Below, one piece after another: positions 1 through 11,046 of a DNA stretch of 64,000 nucleotides. The notes under the pieces were generated by a model. It searched no databases, had not been told where the DNA came from, and worked only from the letters and a program-made list of their open reading frames with translations. The stretch lies in assembly GCA_001179505.1 (NCBI GenBank), contig CDMY01000307.1:28699-92698 (forward strand), written 5' to 3'. Numbering within the stretch: the first letter of the stretch is position 1; each line of letters begins with the position of its first letter. The translations under genes and the position numbers were made by a program. Source of the stretch: Vitrella brassicaformis (taxonomy: Eukaryota; Sar; Vitrellaceae).

Positions 1-783
1 CCCCCCCCACAACCCCACCCACACATAGGTGGCCCGCCATCATCGCCCGCCCTCAGCCAGACATCCAACTCGTCCGGCACATCAGAACGGTCTACAAACT
101 CGACCGAGCAGTGAATAACGTCACTCCGTCCATCGCGTAGCATCGCCCCGGACAGCATAGCCCAGCCGGCCTCTTTGCTTCGCCGCCACACACATGGCTG
201 GCCGCCCAGCACATCGGATGCACCACACGACAGACAGACAGACGCCGACCGGCCGTCTGTGCGTTGATTCGCAAAGTGGCCATAGAGGGCTTGCGAGTGA
301 CTGAGTGACGAGGGCCGGCAGGGAGGGAGGCCGTTTGTTGATTGGGGGATGGCGCGTGTGGCCCGCGGGTAGACGTGGAGGCTGCTGGCTGAGTGTGAGA
401 GAGGAATCGGCCTGCCGCGTGTCGGTCGGCAAGATAGCCGGCCATCCATCGATGGCTTCCTTGTTGCTTATTGTGGGTGTACATACAGCAGACAGTGTTC
501 GTAGACTGACTGACAGGCTCGAGTACGTTCCCGGTGATGGATCATGCGTGTCATGTCAATGAATCCTACAAATATCTCATCTTTGATGGACATTGGATCC
601 CCTCCATTAAATGAAAGAGACCGAGACACATGACGTCACTCAATATTAAACGCACCAGACCATGTAACAGGCACTTTCCTGTTTCCTCTCTTTCATCCAT
701 CATGCATTGCCACACACACACACACACACACACACATGCCATGCATCCATCTGTCTATATCATTTGCGGAAGGACAGACAGAG
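1..783. other. intergenic, no gene recognised
   Basis: This stretch holds C-rich sequence at the very start, (TCTG)n runs and a (CA)n tract near 710-735. The open frames here are low-complexity shadows. The 3' end of the minus-strand oxygenase gene begins just inside, at 784. Confidence 0.6.
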
Positions 784-2757
784 CTACTCAGTCTTAAGCC
801 CGTTTACCACGAGGCACACTGATATGTACTGGAACCACCAGTCGGCCGCACCGTTGCCGCCCCATAGCATAAATGGTCGCCGCACAAATGCATGCCGTCC
901 AGGCCTCCGCCCCGAAAATACATAATCAACATTACTTGCTTTGCCCTCAATGCAATTCAGTAGCTCAAGCGAATCGCCCTCATCGTACTGGTCATAATAC
1001 TATCACAGCCACAGACAAACAGACAAAGAAAGGCCTCGATAGCTGTGCTGATGTTATAAGAGGCTAACTTACCCGAGGGCTCCGCGCGTCATCAAGAAAA
1101 CTACGCCAGTTGCCAACGACTTCATCTCTTTTCTCAGAGATGACTTCTCCGTGCATCTCAGGCTTGACCCTCTCCTTGCCATCACCAATTTCCTCCCAGT
1201 AATGATCACTTTCAAGCATACCAGAGAAGTAGTCGTACGCGTACTCGTCTTCTAGGTATTCCCTGGCTGTTTTAAGAACTCATCATCCCAAAACTCCTTC
1301 AACGTCGCCTTTTTCTCCTCATCGGTGACATTAGCTGTTCCAATCCGCAGGACTTCCATGGCCTTCTCGTTGTCAATTAGCGAATACGACGCAGGGTCGT
1401 CATAGGAGATGCCCTCGTTCAGCATCTCGAAGCTCACGTTAAAGAGCTCCGTTAGAAGATAACACAATGCTGCATCGGTGCCCTTGAGGAAGTCAGGGCC
1501 CACAGTCGAGGGCGTATAGTAATGCTCAAGTTGAAAGACAAAGCGCCTGGCCCTCAATTTCTCGAAGGACAAGCACAGCACGCAAAATAAGGCATCTCAT
1601 TCACCCATTTACGTACGGTGAAGCCCCTCTACTTACGTCTTTGTCCTCTTGTGTCGACTGGAAATGTTCCTTGAGCATGTCGACCAAGTCCTGCAGTGGC
1701 GTCGCCAGCGGACTAGGCCTCGCTTTTGGCTCCACTGCCACTCTCTCCCGTCGCAGATTGTACGCCAGCACAAGCCGATGGCCCGACTCGACAGGCATCA
1801 CTCGATGAGGTATGTCAGCCAAGAAGGCCACCCACCGACACTGACCGCTCTCCAGAGCGGCTCGCGTCTCGTTGTTGAACCTCTCGCCATCGAACTCATC
1901 CCCATCGTAGAGCAGGAAATCTCCCCCAGAGTACTCAGTCGGAAGGAAGACCAGCAGCGAGGTAAACATCTCTTTGTTCCGCTGTGTGTCTCTGTGGATC
2001 CGAAAGTGGTCACTCTGAGCATAGATCAGCGCCTTGTAGAACTCTGCAGTCACCCGATAGCCCGGCGTCATCTCCTCCTCGACCGCACGGCAGATGCCGT
2101 CTACGACGTTCTCCCATCGCCCACTCTGAGCGTTCACATTCACTTGCTCAGCAGGCACCTCGCGGCTGATGCGGACGTCGGGATCGACAATCGTCTTGTC
2201 TTTCACGCCAAAGGGTGACTCGTTGGCGTGCCTCCCATAGACATTCTGCAGGTCGGCGGCCGAGAAGCCAGCCCCCCGCAGCTTGAAGTTTGGCCGAAGG
2301 GACCGTTGGACAGACGCGTTTCTGCGAGAGATGAGGGATGGGACCAGATCACTGGTACCTGCCATAGTCACCACACCAACGGAACACCACCAACACAATG
2401 GTCGCTGACATGCCAGGCTGTCGTATCCCTCACACCTGAATCGCCCATGGATTTGCCTTCCTGGTATGCATGCGTACCCGAAATTAAGGGCCTCGGCGCT
2501 TCGTGTTGCTTGAGGTAGCCGAGTGCGGCATCCACCACTCTGCCGGCCTTCTCAGGGCTCACTTGCATCGACACAGACAGGCCGGTGCGTCGCCTCCTGT
2601 CAGCGGGGATGAGTCGGAGGGAGGGATGCCGCGTCGCTTGTGTGGGGATGAATGCTCCACGAGTGGATGGCAGGCTCACCGCGAGAAGAATCCACTGGAG
2701 AAGAATGAACCACATGGCGACACTGGCAGAGAAGACCTCAGCATGACCGGAGGACAC
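784..2757 (-). CDS. 2-oxoglutarate/Fe(II)-dependent dioxygenase, spliced
   Basis: The minus-strand gene starts at about 2757 with a hydrophobic leader (WFILLQWILLAVSLP). A first intron runs roughly from 2440 to 2359. The main exon (about 2358-1637) has the double-stranded beta-helix signature of 2OG-Fe(II) oxygenases: HFRIHRD supplies the HxD iron pair, IPHRV the distal iron His, and GHRLVLAYNL the 2OG-binding Arg. A third exon (about 1570-1080) carries the extension LEHYYTP...LKGTDAALCYLL, seen in large fungal/protist members of this family. A last exon (about 990-784) ends with TAG. The frame slips near 1275: FLKQPGNT then stop in one frame, REYLEDEYAYDYF in the next. This may be a single-base error in an A run, an undetected intron, or real damage. 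Substrate unknown; the leader suggests a secretory or organellar location. Confidence 0.75.
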
Positions 2758-2812
2758 GGATGAGGGAGATCACGAGAGATCCTTGTCGCTGCATCGTTGC
2801 AGGAAAAGGGGG

Positions 2813-4756
2813 ATGCTTGAAAAAAGTGTGCTCAAGCGCTTCGTCAGGCCGCCCAGGGTGCTCCCTGAAACCGCTGCGCAAGCTCGGAGGAAATTCGTAG
2901 CATCCTGTGCACATGGGTGTGGATCATCTCTCTCGATGAAGATCTTCGGCGTTTCCGCCAAGTTATCCCTCACCGACAGCTCATCATCCCTTCCGGGCCC
3001 TGTTCCACCGCCTCCCCGGCCGCACCCGCCTCCCCACCATCGCGACACACACGGCCCGCCATCCGAGGATGACGCAGACGCCAGGATTCGCCAGCTGGTT
3101 CATCGCGTCGTGCGCGACAGGCGCTGTGAGCTTCACCTGGAGGGCGAGCGGTTCCGTGCGTTGGAGATGGGGCGCATCTTTCGGTGCCTGCGGGACATAA
3201 GAGTGGGCGGCGAGGGGCACTGCGTTGTGAGCCTTCGGCTGTCGGGGTTTATCAATGACGGCGAGATGGCGCTTCAGGCGCTCACACATGCAGGTGGGAG
3301 AGGAGAGAGGCAGCCAAGGCATCGGGGTTCGCCATCGTTGTTAATTGTGGCTGCTGTTTGTTTGTTTGTTGTGGCTGGTGTGTCACTCAGATCTGTCATC
3401 TCTGCCACTGAAGGTCTTCGAGTTCTCCGAGTCGCCGGCCCTCAAGCGCCCCACGGCCGTCGCCTGTCTGTCCTCGCTGGTGGCCGCCCACCTGCCGCCA
3501 TCCATCCAGAGCATCCTGCTCCAGAGCTGCAGCCTCGGCGCACTCAAGAAGATGGCGAATGATGGCAGTGGCGGAATAGACGAGTGGAGGCATTTCGTCA
3601 CCACACTGGCCGGCAAGGGGACCGTCAGGCTGCTCAACGTGTCCGCCAATCGGCTGGACAAAACGATGCTGCGGCCGTTGGCAGAGTGGGTGGCCATGGG
3701 TGAGGCCTGCACACTGGAGGAGCTCAATCTGGTGAGTGAAATAGGTGGGCAGAGCCTGAATGAGATGAGTCGCTGTCAGTGTATGTATGTGTTGCATGTC
3801 TGTCTGCAGGCCCAGAACGCCTTGGTCGATGGGAGCGTGGGAGTGCTGCTGGACGCACTGCAAGCAGCACAGCACAACCGACTTACCATACTCGGTAGGT
3901 GCGCACCGCACCGCATGCCAAGGACAGCGGCAGACAGACAGACATGGACCACTGTCTGTCTGCCTCTGTGCGCTGCGCGTGTGTTGGTGTGTCCGGGCAT
4001 TGTAACAGAGCTGAGTGAGAACCATCTGGCGTCCGAGGGCGCCCAGCGGCTCGCGGCCTTCCTCTCATCGCCATCCTGCCATCTACAGGTCAGCCAGTCG
4101 GCAGCCAAGCCACTCCGTATCCCTCACTCACCGACACAACGGCCGTCCATGCGCACCTGCCATCTGTATGTCGTCCGTGTGGTGCCATGTCAGACGTTGA
4201 AACTGTATCGGTGCGGCATTGACGCTGACGGGCTGGCGGCCATCGCGCGGGCGGTCGAGAGAAACACATCCCTGGAATCACTGACGGCAACTGGTTGGTA
4301 CACGGGGTCGCACACATGGATGGCCAAACAGATGCCGCATGTTTGTGCCTTTGTTTGGCCGTGTCTGCAGCAAACGGGCATCTGTCCCCACTGTGGATCG
4401 ACCGCGTTGGCCGCAAGTTCCTCCAGGTACCTAAGCGGGCGTAACTCGTTTGTCATGTCAGTCAAATGCCCATTGTGTGTCCCCTGCTCTCCGTGGGTTA
4501 AACAGGCGCTCATGCGGCGATGTGAGGCGGGCTGCCCTCTGCGTGTGTTGGCCCTGTCAGTGCCAGAGGACCAGCTCAAGGAGGCACAAGAGCTCTTCAA
4601 GCAACAGACACACACGCAGGTCAGCAAGAGAGCCGGCCGCCCACTGCAGACAGACATGCCCCTGAATGTGTGTGTGTGTGTGTGTGTGTAAAGGCGATAT
4701 TGGTGCCGCCGACTCAGCACCACATCAACAACCCCACGCTCGTCGACTGCGACTGA
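2813..4756 (+). CDS. leucine-rich-repeat (RNI-like) protein, about one repeat per exon
   Basis: The gene is divergent from the oxygenase. The first ATG is at 2813; another in-frame ATG at 2936 (MKIFGVSAK) is equally plausible, because the sequence between them contains a repeated 33-bp element that may be untranslated. After a proline-rich stretch, short exons carry ribonuclease-inhibitor-type repeats: VRLLNVSANRLDKTMLRPLAEW, ELSENHLASEGAQRLAAFL, TLKLYRCGIDADGLAAIARAV. The intron before the last coding exon ends in a TG repeat and TAAAG; that exon reads AILVPPTQHHINNPTLVDCD and stops at 4756. Such proteins are usually protein-interaction scaffolds (NLRC3/RanGAP-like architecture). No effector domain is visible, so the partner is unknown. 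Confidence 0.7.
2845..2877 (+). repeat. 33-bp element shared with 5986-6018
   Basis: About 30 of 33 bases match the reverse complement of 5986-6018 (core AGGGTGCTCCCTGAAACCGC). Both copies lie just upstream of a gene's coding start, in the same orientation relative to that gene. Confidence 0.6.
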
Positions 4757-4978
4757 CTGACTGACTGGTTTACAATTAGCCAAGCCTTCCTCCGCAGCGT
4801 AGCCTTTTTTTGTGTGTGTCTAGCTAGCTATACATTCACGACGAGCTGACGATGGATCGGATGGGCCCATGCGATGAATTGATATCTATCGGCCGTTGCA
4901 GTCAGTCAGTGGTCTGGTCTGCCACGATACGACGCACATGCTCACCCACCTCCCATGGCAAAACCAAGCGCCATTCAC

Positions 4979-5814
4979 TCACTCACTGACAGAGAATTGT
5001 AGTCCATACCAGACAGCCAGCCTCTCTTTGTAGTAGCTCTGGCCTATGTACAGCCGCGTCTCAGGGTTGACCAACCGCATCTCGTCTACACAGCGCCTTA
5101 CAAAGCCTGACCCAAAGGCGTTGCCCTCCACCGTCGAGAAGTCCAGCAGCACCACTGGCCGACCGTCACCAGCGCGGCTCTTCTCACACATGTATACTCG
5201 CGCCCTGAGCCGAAGCAAGCAAGCCATACTCATATATTCAATCCGCCAATAAACACACACATCTCTCTGCTGACCTGAACACTCGTCTACCCCCCAAGAC
5301 GACATTGGTGAAGGTGATTTCCTCCCCATTGCCCACCTCCGTCTTCGAGAACTCTTTGCCCTTCCACAGTGCCCCACAGATGCCGTTGACCATCCGTGCC
5401 CAGATCGACCTGCCGGGCACAGCGATGGGCAGGCCCTTCGCGAGGGCCTTGCTGCCTGGTGTGGCAAGGGGGAGGCCCGCCGAGCCGTCACCATTAAGGA
5501 ACAGCTCCTCGAGAGCACGCCGGTCGAGGCCTCTGAGATCCGCCAAAGTGCGCGGCACTGTCGCAGTCTCGGCTGTGGCTGAGCAATCAATGACAACCAT
5601 GGAGAGAAGAAGGTGTATGTGCGAAAGCTGGCTTCTCTCGGCGTGTGCGTGTGTGTCTGTCTGACTGACCTGCACTGTTAAGCTTCTGCATTCGCAGAGG
5701 TCGAGTCTGTGGACTCCTCACAAATGCCTTCTCGAAGCGGATCAGACGACCCTCGCAGAAGAACACAGTAAGAACGCAGAGCAGCCAGCCAAAGCCAAAG
5801 TCGATGTCGTGCAT
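4979..5814 (-). CDS. conserved protein with signal/transit-like leader
   Basis: Three exons are read on the minus strand. The first (5814 to about 5690) starts MHDIDFGFGWLLCVLTVFFCEG and continues into a basic Arg-rich stretch, the pattern of a signal-plus-transit leader to a complex plastid. The second encodes a globular part with IWARMVNGICGALWKGKEF and EITFTNVVLGGRRVF. The third carries GRPVVLLDFS, FVRRCVDEMRLVNPETRLYIGQ and ends ...YGLQFSVSE-stop. The pattern 'W-K-G-K-x-F ... D-E-x-R-x-V-x-P-x-x-x-Y-I-G' resembles an uncharacterised beta-barrel-like family of about 200 residues in bacteria and algae; I cannot name it securely. The true start could lie further upstream, since another frame is open to 5941. 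Confidence 0.55.
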
Positions 5815-5985
5815 CAGCCGTAGCTGAATCCGCAGATGCCGTAACTGCCGGAGGACAAACCTGCAGAGAACATACACCGCAGATCACGAGTTTGTTGATC
5901 AGATCTTCGCCGGCATCGGTGTCTGCAGCCTCCCTGAACACACCTGCTCTTCGCGGGGGCGAGCAGGATCCAACAGTGCTCAGCA

Positions 5986-6018
5986 GCAGCGGTTTCAGGG
6001 AGCACCCTAGACGGCCTG
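5986..6018 (-). repeat. 33-bp element, second copy
   Basis: Inverted partner of 2845-2877. It lies about 170 bases upstream of the chosen start of the minus-strand gene at 5814. In translation both copies read R-P-x-R-V-L-P-E-T-A-A, which may be coincidental if the element is 5' UTR or promoter. Confidence 0.6.
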
Positions 6019-6501
6019 TCCAATGAAAACATGCACCCTAACATGCAACACACACCCCCAAAGGTGTCCAACATGAAAACACCACCCCAACATGCAACAT
6101 GGACGCAACACGCAGCACTACTCGAGGGGCATGCGATGTTACGATGTGATTGATGATGTGACGCGAGCTCACGCGCACTGTTTCAGCTGTGGACCTTCTC
6201 GCCATGGGGTCTGTCGTCGTATCATCGAATGTCCACACAATGGCCAAACACGCATGGAACCATGCGATCGATCGTGTGTAAAAAGGTACACACACATCGA
6301 CACCTACACCTACACGCTACGACTGCAGGTATACAGCTCTGGCCGAAAAACCTACCACAGAGACACCAAAAGGCACTCAAAACACAAACACGACACAAGC
6401 GACACGAGATAGATAAAAGCGAGATAAGACGAGTGCCTGCGGCTCGCCCGCTCCCTGAATAAAAAACCCAAAACTCGCCTTTTTCCTCCCACACCCCACT
6501 C

Positions 6502-9500
6502 TCATGAAAAGGACGTCGATAGGGCCCTCTGCAGGCCCACGGCGATAAGCGTCCCAACTGTGTACAGAATTCTCCCCTGTACAGTGGACGTCATCTTCAC
6601 ACCATACACCCGCCACGATGTATCTACACAACACACATACCCAGAGACACATACGTGGAGTCACACAGTCGAACGCTCGGTCGAACTTACTTGATGCTTG
6701 CAGGTATTGCACGAGCAATATTTGTTGCATCGCCTCAGACAAGTTGCCGGTGGGAGTGTCGGCTTGCGTTCGCGCCTTCTGCACAGGAGCGCCCACCTCC
6801 TCCACCAAATGCACACGGCTGCCGAGAGTGTCCTCTCTGTCGAGGCCCGCCTCCAAGTCTCCCTCCCTCCTCTCACTGTGCTCCTTCTTTACTCGCCGCC
6901 ACACACGTAGGAGACGTCTCGTGAATCGACCGATATCTGGCCGCTTGTTCTTGTCTGTTGTGACTTCCCGTGTTGTGGCGGAACAAGCTCCTTTGGAGAT
7001 CGATTCTGCGACCGCTCTTGACATGGTGCGGTCGCTGACAAGGCCTTGCAAGCGGGTGCGTGCGTATTGGGGGGAATTGGGGGGAGGATGTTCGCCATAC
7101 AGTTGATAGTGCCTGCATGCGGACATGACAGAGACAGACAGACAGATCGTTTCTTTATGTGTGGGCTTCGTTCCGGGGTTGGTGGGTGTGGGTGTGCGTG
7201 TCGTTGACCGTGAAGCAAACGAGGCGATTTCGGCAAGCCGCGCACACTTGGCGGTGACTTTCGCGGTGTCGGAAAGTATCATGCTCATGCATACGCCAAT
7301 GCAGAAGAAGATTGCCACCTGCAGGCACACGACACACAGAAACATATGACACGTGTGTGTGTGTGTGTGTGTGTGTGGGTGTGTGTGTGTGATGCGTGTG
7401 CACTGACTATGACGAAGAACAGGTCCAGCTGGCCGGTCTCGCCCACTGGTGGGCGGAAAAGCAGCAGATACAGACAGCTCAGGAAGGATATGCAGTACAA
7501 CGTGCCCATCGCCGTAATAGGCAACTGTTACATACATACACACACACACATACATATACACACATCCATGAGCCAACACGAGAGAACCGACAATGCTCTC
7601 TCTGTGTGTGCCACTGACCTCCAGGATGTGCGACGACTTGTTGAGCATTCCGTCAAGGAAACGGTGCATCTCAATCAGTTGCGGCACCGAAAGGGGCGTG
7701 TCCACGTCGTCGTCCCCGGTAGTGCCATTGCGGTGTATGCGTCGGTCTCGTTTGAGCATGTGATACCTGCGATAATCAGGAGAATGATATAATGCAGGGT
7801 CGAGTGCATCGTGCTGCCTGCGTGATCCACACATGAGGACGTTGAAAGACGATCGGTGAATTGTGCATATGATGCCCGTCTGGGCGGCCACAGTCTGAAG
7901 GCACATAATGAGATGAATGAAGTAAGATACACAACAGAGGGAGAAAAAGGAGAGGTGAGTGTTCTTGCCCTGGGGATGGGATGTCATACCATGCCGATGA
8001 ATGGTTCAAAGAGCGTGGACGCGACGTCGAGGACGTACGAGTTGATCTCGCGAAAGATCGGCCAGGTGTGCAGACCGGGAAACGCACCCCAATACTTCTT
8101 CTGTCTGTCCGTCGCAAAGGCAACTCGATATATCACGCCCTGAAACACACACAGATATATGCACACATATCTGCGTGTTCGTGCGTGTGTGTGCGTGTAG
8201 GCGTACGTACAATGTAGAAGAAGTACCCCCAGAAAAGGAGCGTGAAAACCATCGTCCACGTGAATTTGCTCCTGACGTCCCTCGTGAGCCTATTAAGGAG
8301 GTTCTTCTCGTCCTTGCACTCGCGGCGGATGAAGTCCAACGCATACAGGAAGGCGTTCCCGCGGCAGATCTTATTCGTCAAGCGGAAACGTACACACACG
8401 GTTCACAGAGTGTTCGTCTCTCTCTGTCTCTCTCTCTCTCTCTGCATATCATGTGTGCTCGCTCGCTCACCCACTGCACCCGCAAGACGGTGTATGCGAC
8501 CGCGACGGCCAGCGCGATTGACCAGAACATGAATAAGAGCAGGAGGTCCTCTCTGCCGCCGCACCACTCGGGGCTGTAGCTCCTGTCACACCACTCTGGG
8601 TCGACCGCAGAGTAGAAGAAGATGATCCCATTGCAAATCGCACCGTACCTGTGTGGACGGACCCACAGTGGACCCACCCGCCCATGCACACACAAAGCAT
8701 GTATGTTGGTCCCGTCCGTGCCCTCCCTGAGTGTGGGTGCGGTGCGTGGTGCGTACCAGAGAACGATGTGAATGATAATCGGCCATATTTGTCGCACGAG
8801 GCGGCTGTCGGAAGAGGAGGGGCTCAGCCCGGCCACACGCACCCACCAGGTCTCCAAAGGCGTCCCCTGATGCATGAACTGCACTGTCTGCAAACAGCAA
8901 ACAAACAAACACGAAAGAAAGAGGCAACACACAAAGTAACAGATCAAATCAGTCAGTAATCAGTGAATGGAACACACTAAGAAACATTGCCGGGCGTACC
9001 CACGTGTGTGTCTGCGTACGTCTGTGTGTGTGCGTACCTCGTCCAGTTCCGGTGCGTGGCACTCGTAGTGTTTCGGATGCATGAAGATCATCGCACACCA
9101 CTGCAACCATCCCACACTGTCGCGCGACGACACCTGAGAGATCTCGGGCTTCAGCATCGTGCTTGTGGCAGCCACACACAGCGGTGCCTCGTAGTTCGGC
9201 GAGGGCGCTCTGGTGCTGGCACTGCCCCTCACCCTCAACTCGCTTTCATGCGGCTCGGGCATTGGTTCACATGAACTGGTGCTTATTGCCTGCCGACCCT
9301 GCTGCCGATGCTGCTGTGTTCCCCTGCGCCCGGCGTCGTCATGGTCACTGGCCGAGGTACCCGGCAGCTGCATGTCGTTGCGGAAAGCGTCGAGGGCTTG
9401 CTTCGCGCGGTGCCAAGTGTGTTGATCGATGCCGCCGTTGGTGTGCTGGAGGTCGGCATAGAGGGAGAGGGATGCGATGTGGATGGCCGCTGACTGCCGC

Positions 9501-9601
9501 AACGCATCGGATTGACATTCCCTGCCGCAGGGGACGCTGCCCAAAGGCGGCCGATCAGCTGTGTCGTCCTGCTTCTCTCTCTCCACACTCGCTAATGTCA
9601 T
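6502..9601 (-). CDS. multi-pass membrane protein, family unknown
   Basis: A minus-strand gene of about ten exons. The N-terminal exon (9601 to about 9040, MTLASVEREKQDD...) is hydrophilic and ends near FMHPKHYECHAPELDE. Later exons contribute hydrophobic segments: IWPIIIHIVLWYAP; AICNGIIFFYSAV; LLLLFMFWSIALAVAVAYTV; FTWTMVFTLLFWGYFFYIV; GTLYCISFLSCLYLLLF; VAIFFCIGVCMSMIL; and a last one before the stop, ILYTVGTLIAVGLQRALSTSFS (6502). A soluble stretch near 7030-6670 is Arg/Lys-rich (RRLLRVWRRVKKEHSERREGD). Roughly seven or eight transmembrane helices are expected. I see no transporter or channel signature. Introns carry long CA tracts (TG in the sense strand) before the acceptors. Confidence 0.6.
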
Positions 9602-9669
9602 CGTGTTCGCCGTGGTCTCACTGCTGCTCCTCCCGCTAGCAAGGTTGACTCATCGGGAAGGACCCGTCG

Positions 9670-10521
9670 TGGAGCTCGCATAATAGCTCGCGCTCTCCCT
9701 TGCCTTCGAGTTCGCCACAGCGTCAGGTTTTGCCTGTTTTCAAGGCCCTTGGCTGCCCGCCAAAGAGCTCCCGCTGCAAAAGCTTCAATTGCGGACGCTA
9801 TTGAAGATGCGGCGCGCAAGATCCGGCACATCCAGGACGCAACTCGCCCGCAGGAGGCGCCGCACGATCCGCGCGCCCCTTTGGCATCAACAGAAGGAGG
9901 GATCTTTGGGTAGTCTTCCGTCAGCTGAGGGCGCCTCCTCAGATGTCGGCAATGATGCAGAAGGCGCATCTCGGCACAGCCCTCACGCATTCTTCGTCTG
10001 GATGGCGGCTATGTGGAGTCCGAGCCTCATAGATGCCCTCCCTGCCGCAGCCGCACATGGGCCGGCGCAACAGCGTTCTCTCCCTCAGCAGCAGCAGCAG
10101 CAGCAGGCGTCTAAAGGCGAAAGAAGCGTGTTCAGGCCTGTTGTCTCAGCAGCCGTCGTCAGCTGCCCCCTGAAGTGTGCTGGAGGAGGTGTCGGAGCTG
10201 GTGCAGCAGCACTACTGGGACACGTCGCCCAACGGCGCAGCAGAGGAGTGGGAGGGCATCGTGCAGAAGTACCGCAGCAAGGCGCGTGACATGGACAACC
10301 GGCGGAGCGGCTCAGAGGACTACCGCTATTACACGGCGCTGCAGGAGATTGTCGACGAGCTCGACGACCGGTACTCCCGCGTGCCAGCCCCGCCGGCCGC
10401 CGCGGAGGTGCTGAGGGCGTACGATGTGTTGGGGGTCGGCATACACTTCAAGAGCGAAATGGACGGCCGGCGGCACCAGGCAAATCAAGGCGGTTCCGCG
10501 AGTACCTGGATGGGCGGCTGA
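9670..10521 (+). pseudogene. truncated S41 (carboxy-terminal-processing) peptidase remnant
   Basis: An open stretch (about 9670-9900) reads ...LAARQRAPAAKASIADAIEDAARKI, a possible leader. The next exon starts near 10176: LEEVSELVQQHYWDT...WEGIVQKY, LQEIVDELDDRYSRV, YDVLGVGIHF. This matches the N-terminal helical part of CtpA/D1-processing peptidases up to the start of the PDZ domain (the G-V-G-x motif). The frame ends at 10521 with no PDZ remainder and no Ser-Lys catalytic core downstream. A polyglutamine-coding CAG run lies between the parts. Most likely a decayed or truncated copy; a missing 3' part by assembly error cannot be excluded. Confidence 0.5.
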
Positions 10522-11046
10522 GACAGCAGGGCGGGTCTGATGAATGGGGGCAGATGGAGATGGATCCGTTGGTTGGTCTGTGTCTAGTGGCTAGAATGGG
10601 CTCGCCGACGGTGTCGAGCACGGCCGTGAGGTTATGCGACTCGTGCAGTACAGTACTGCATGAGTCGGATTAGCTGGCGGACGTGTTTGAGGCCGTCGTC
10701 GGCCCCCTTGGCGATCGATGAGAATGCTCATGCTCTGATCTCTTCTTACGTGTGTGTGCGTCCTTCCTTCGATATGACTGCAGGTGGGCAATGGATAGCG
10801 ATGGTGTTTTGTTTCATGTGTGTCGCTCCATGGACGAGTGTGTGCAGTGCCCTCGCTCTTGTTGATAGACTGCTGGATGCAATGCATGGCAGGGATCGAT
10901 GCGTGAGTGCTCCAATACCGTGACTGACTCGCATGCTATCTATATAAATGTCATCTCACTCAGGTACCTCATAAAACGTCACATAACTTACACTGTCACC
11001 GAGCCACAGCTCTCCCTCCCACAATTGCCCTCTCGCACTGCACTCA
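10522..11046. other. intergenic, nothing recognised
   Basis: Between the peptidase remnant and the 3' end of the P2X gene. No conserved reading frame; a few TG-rich patches only. Confidence 0.5.

Noticed and set aside
121-484. Overlapping open frames on both strands at the window start
   Set aside because: GC-rich antisense openness without conserved motifs; the repeats indicate intergenic DNA.
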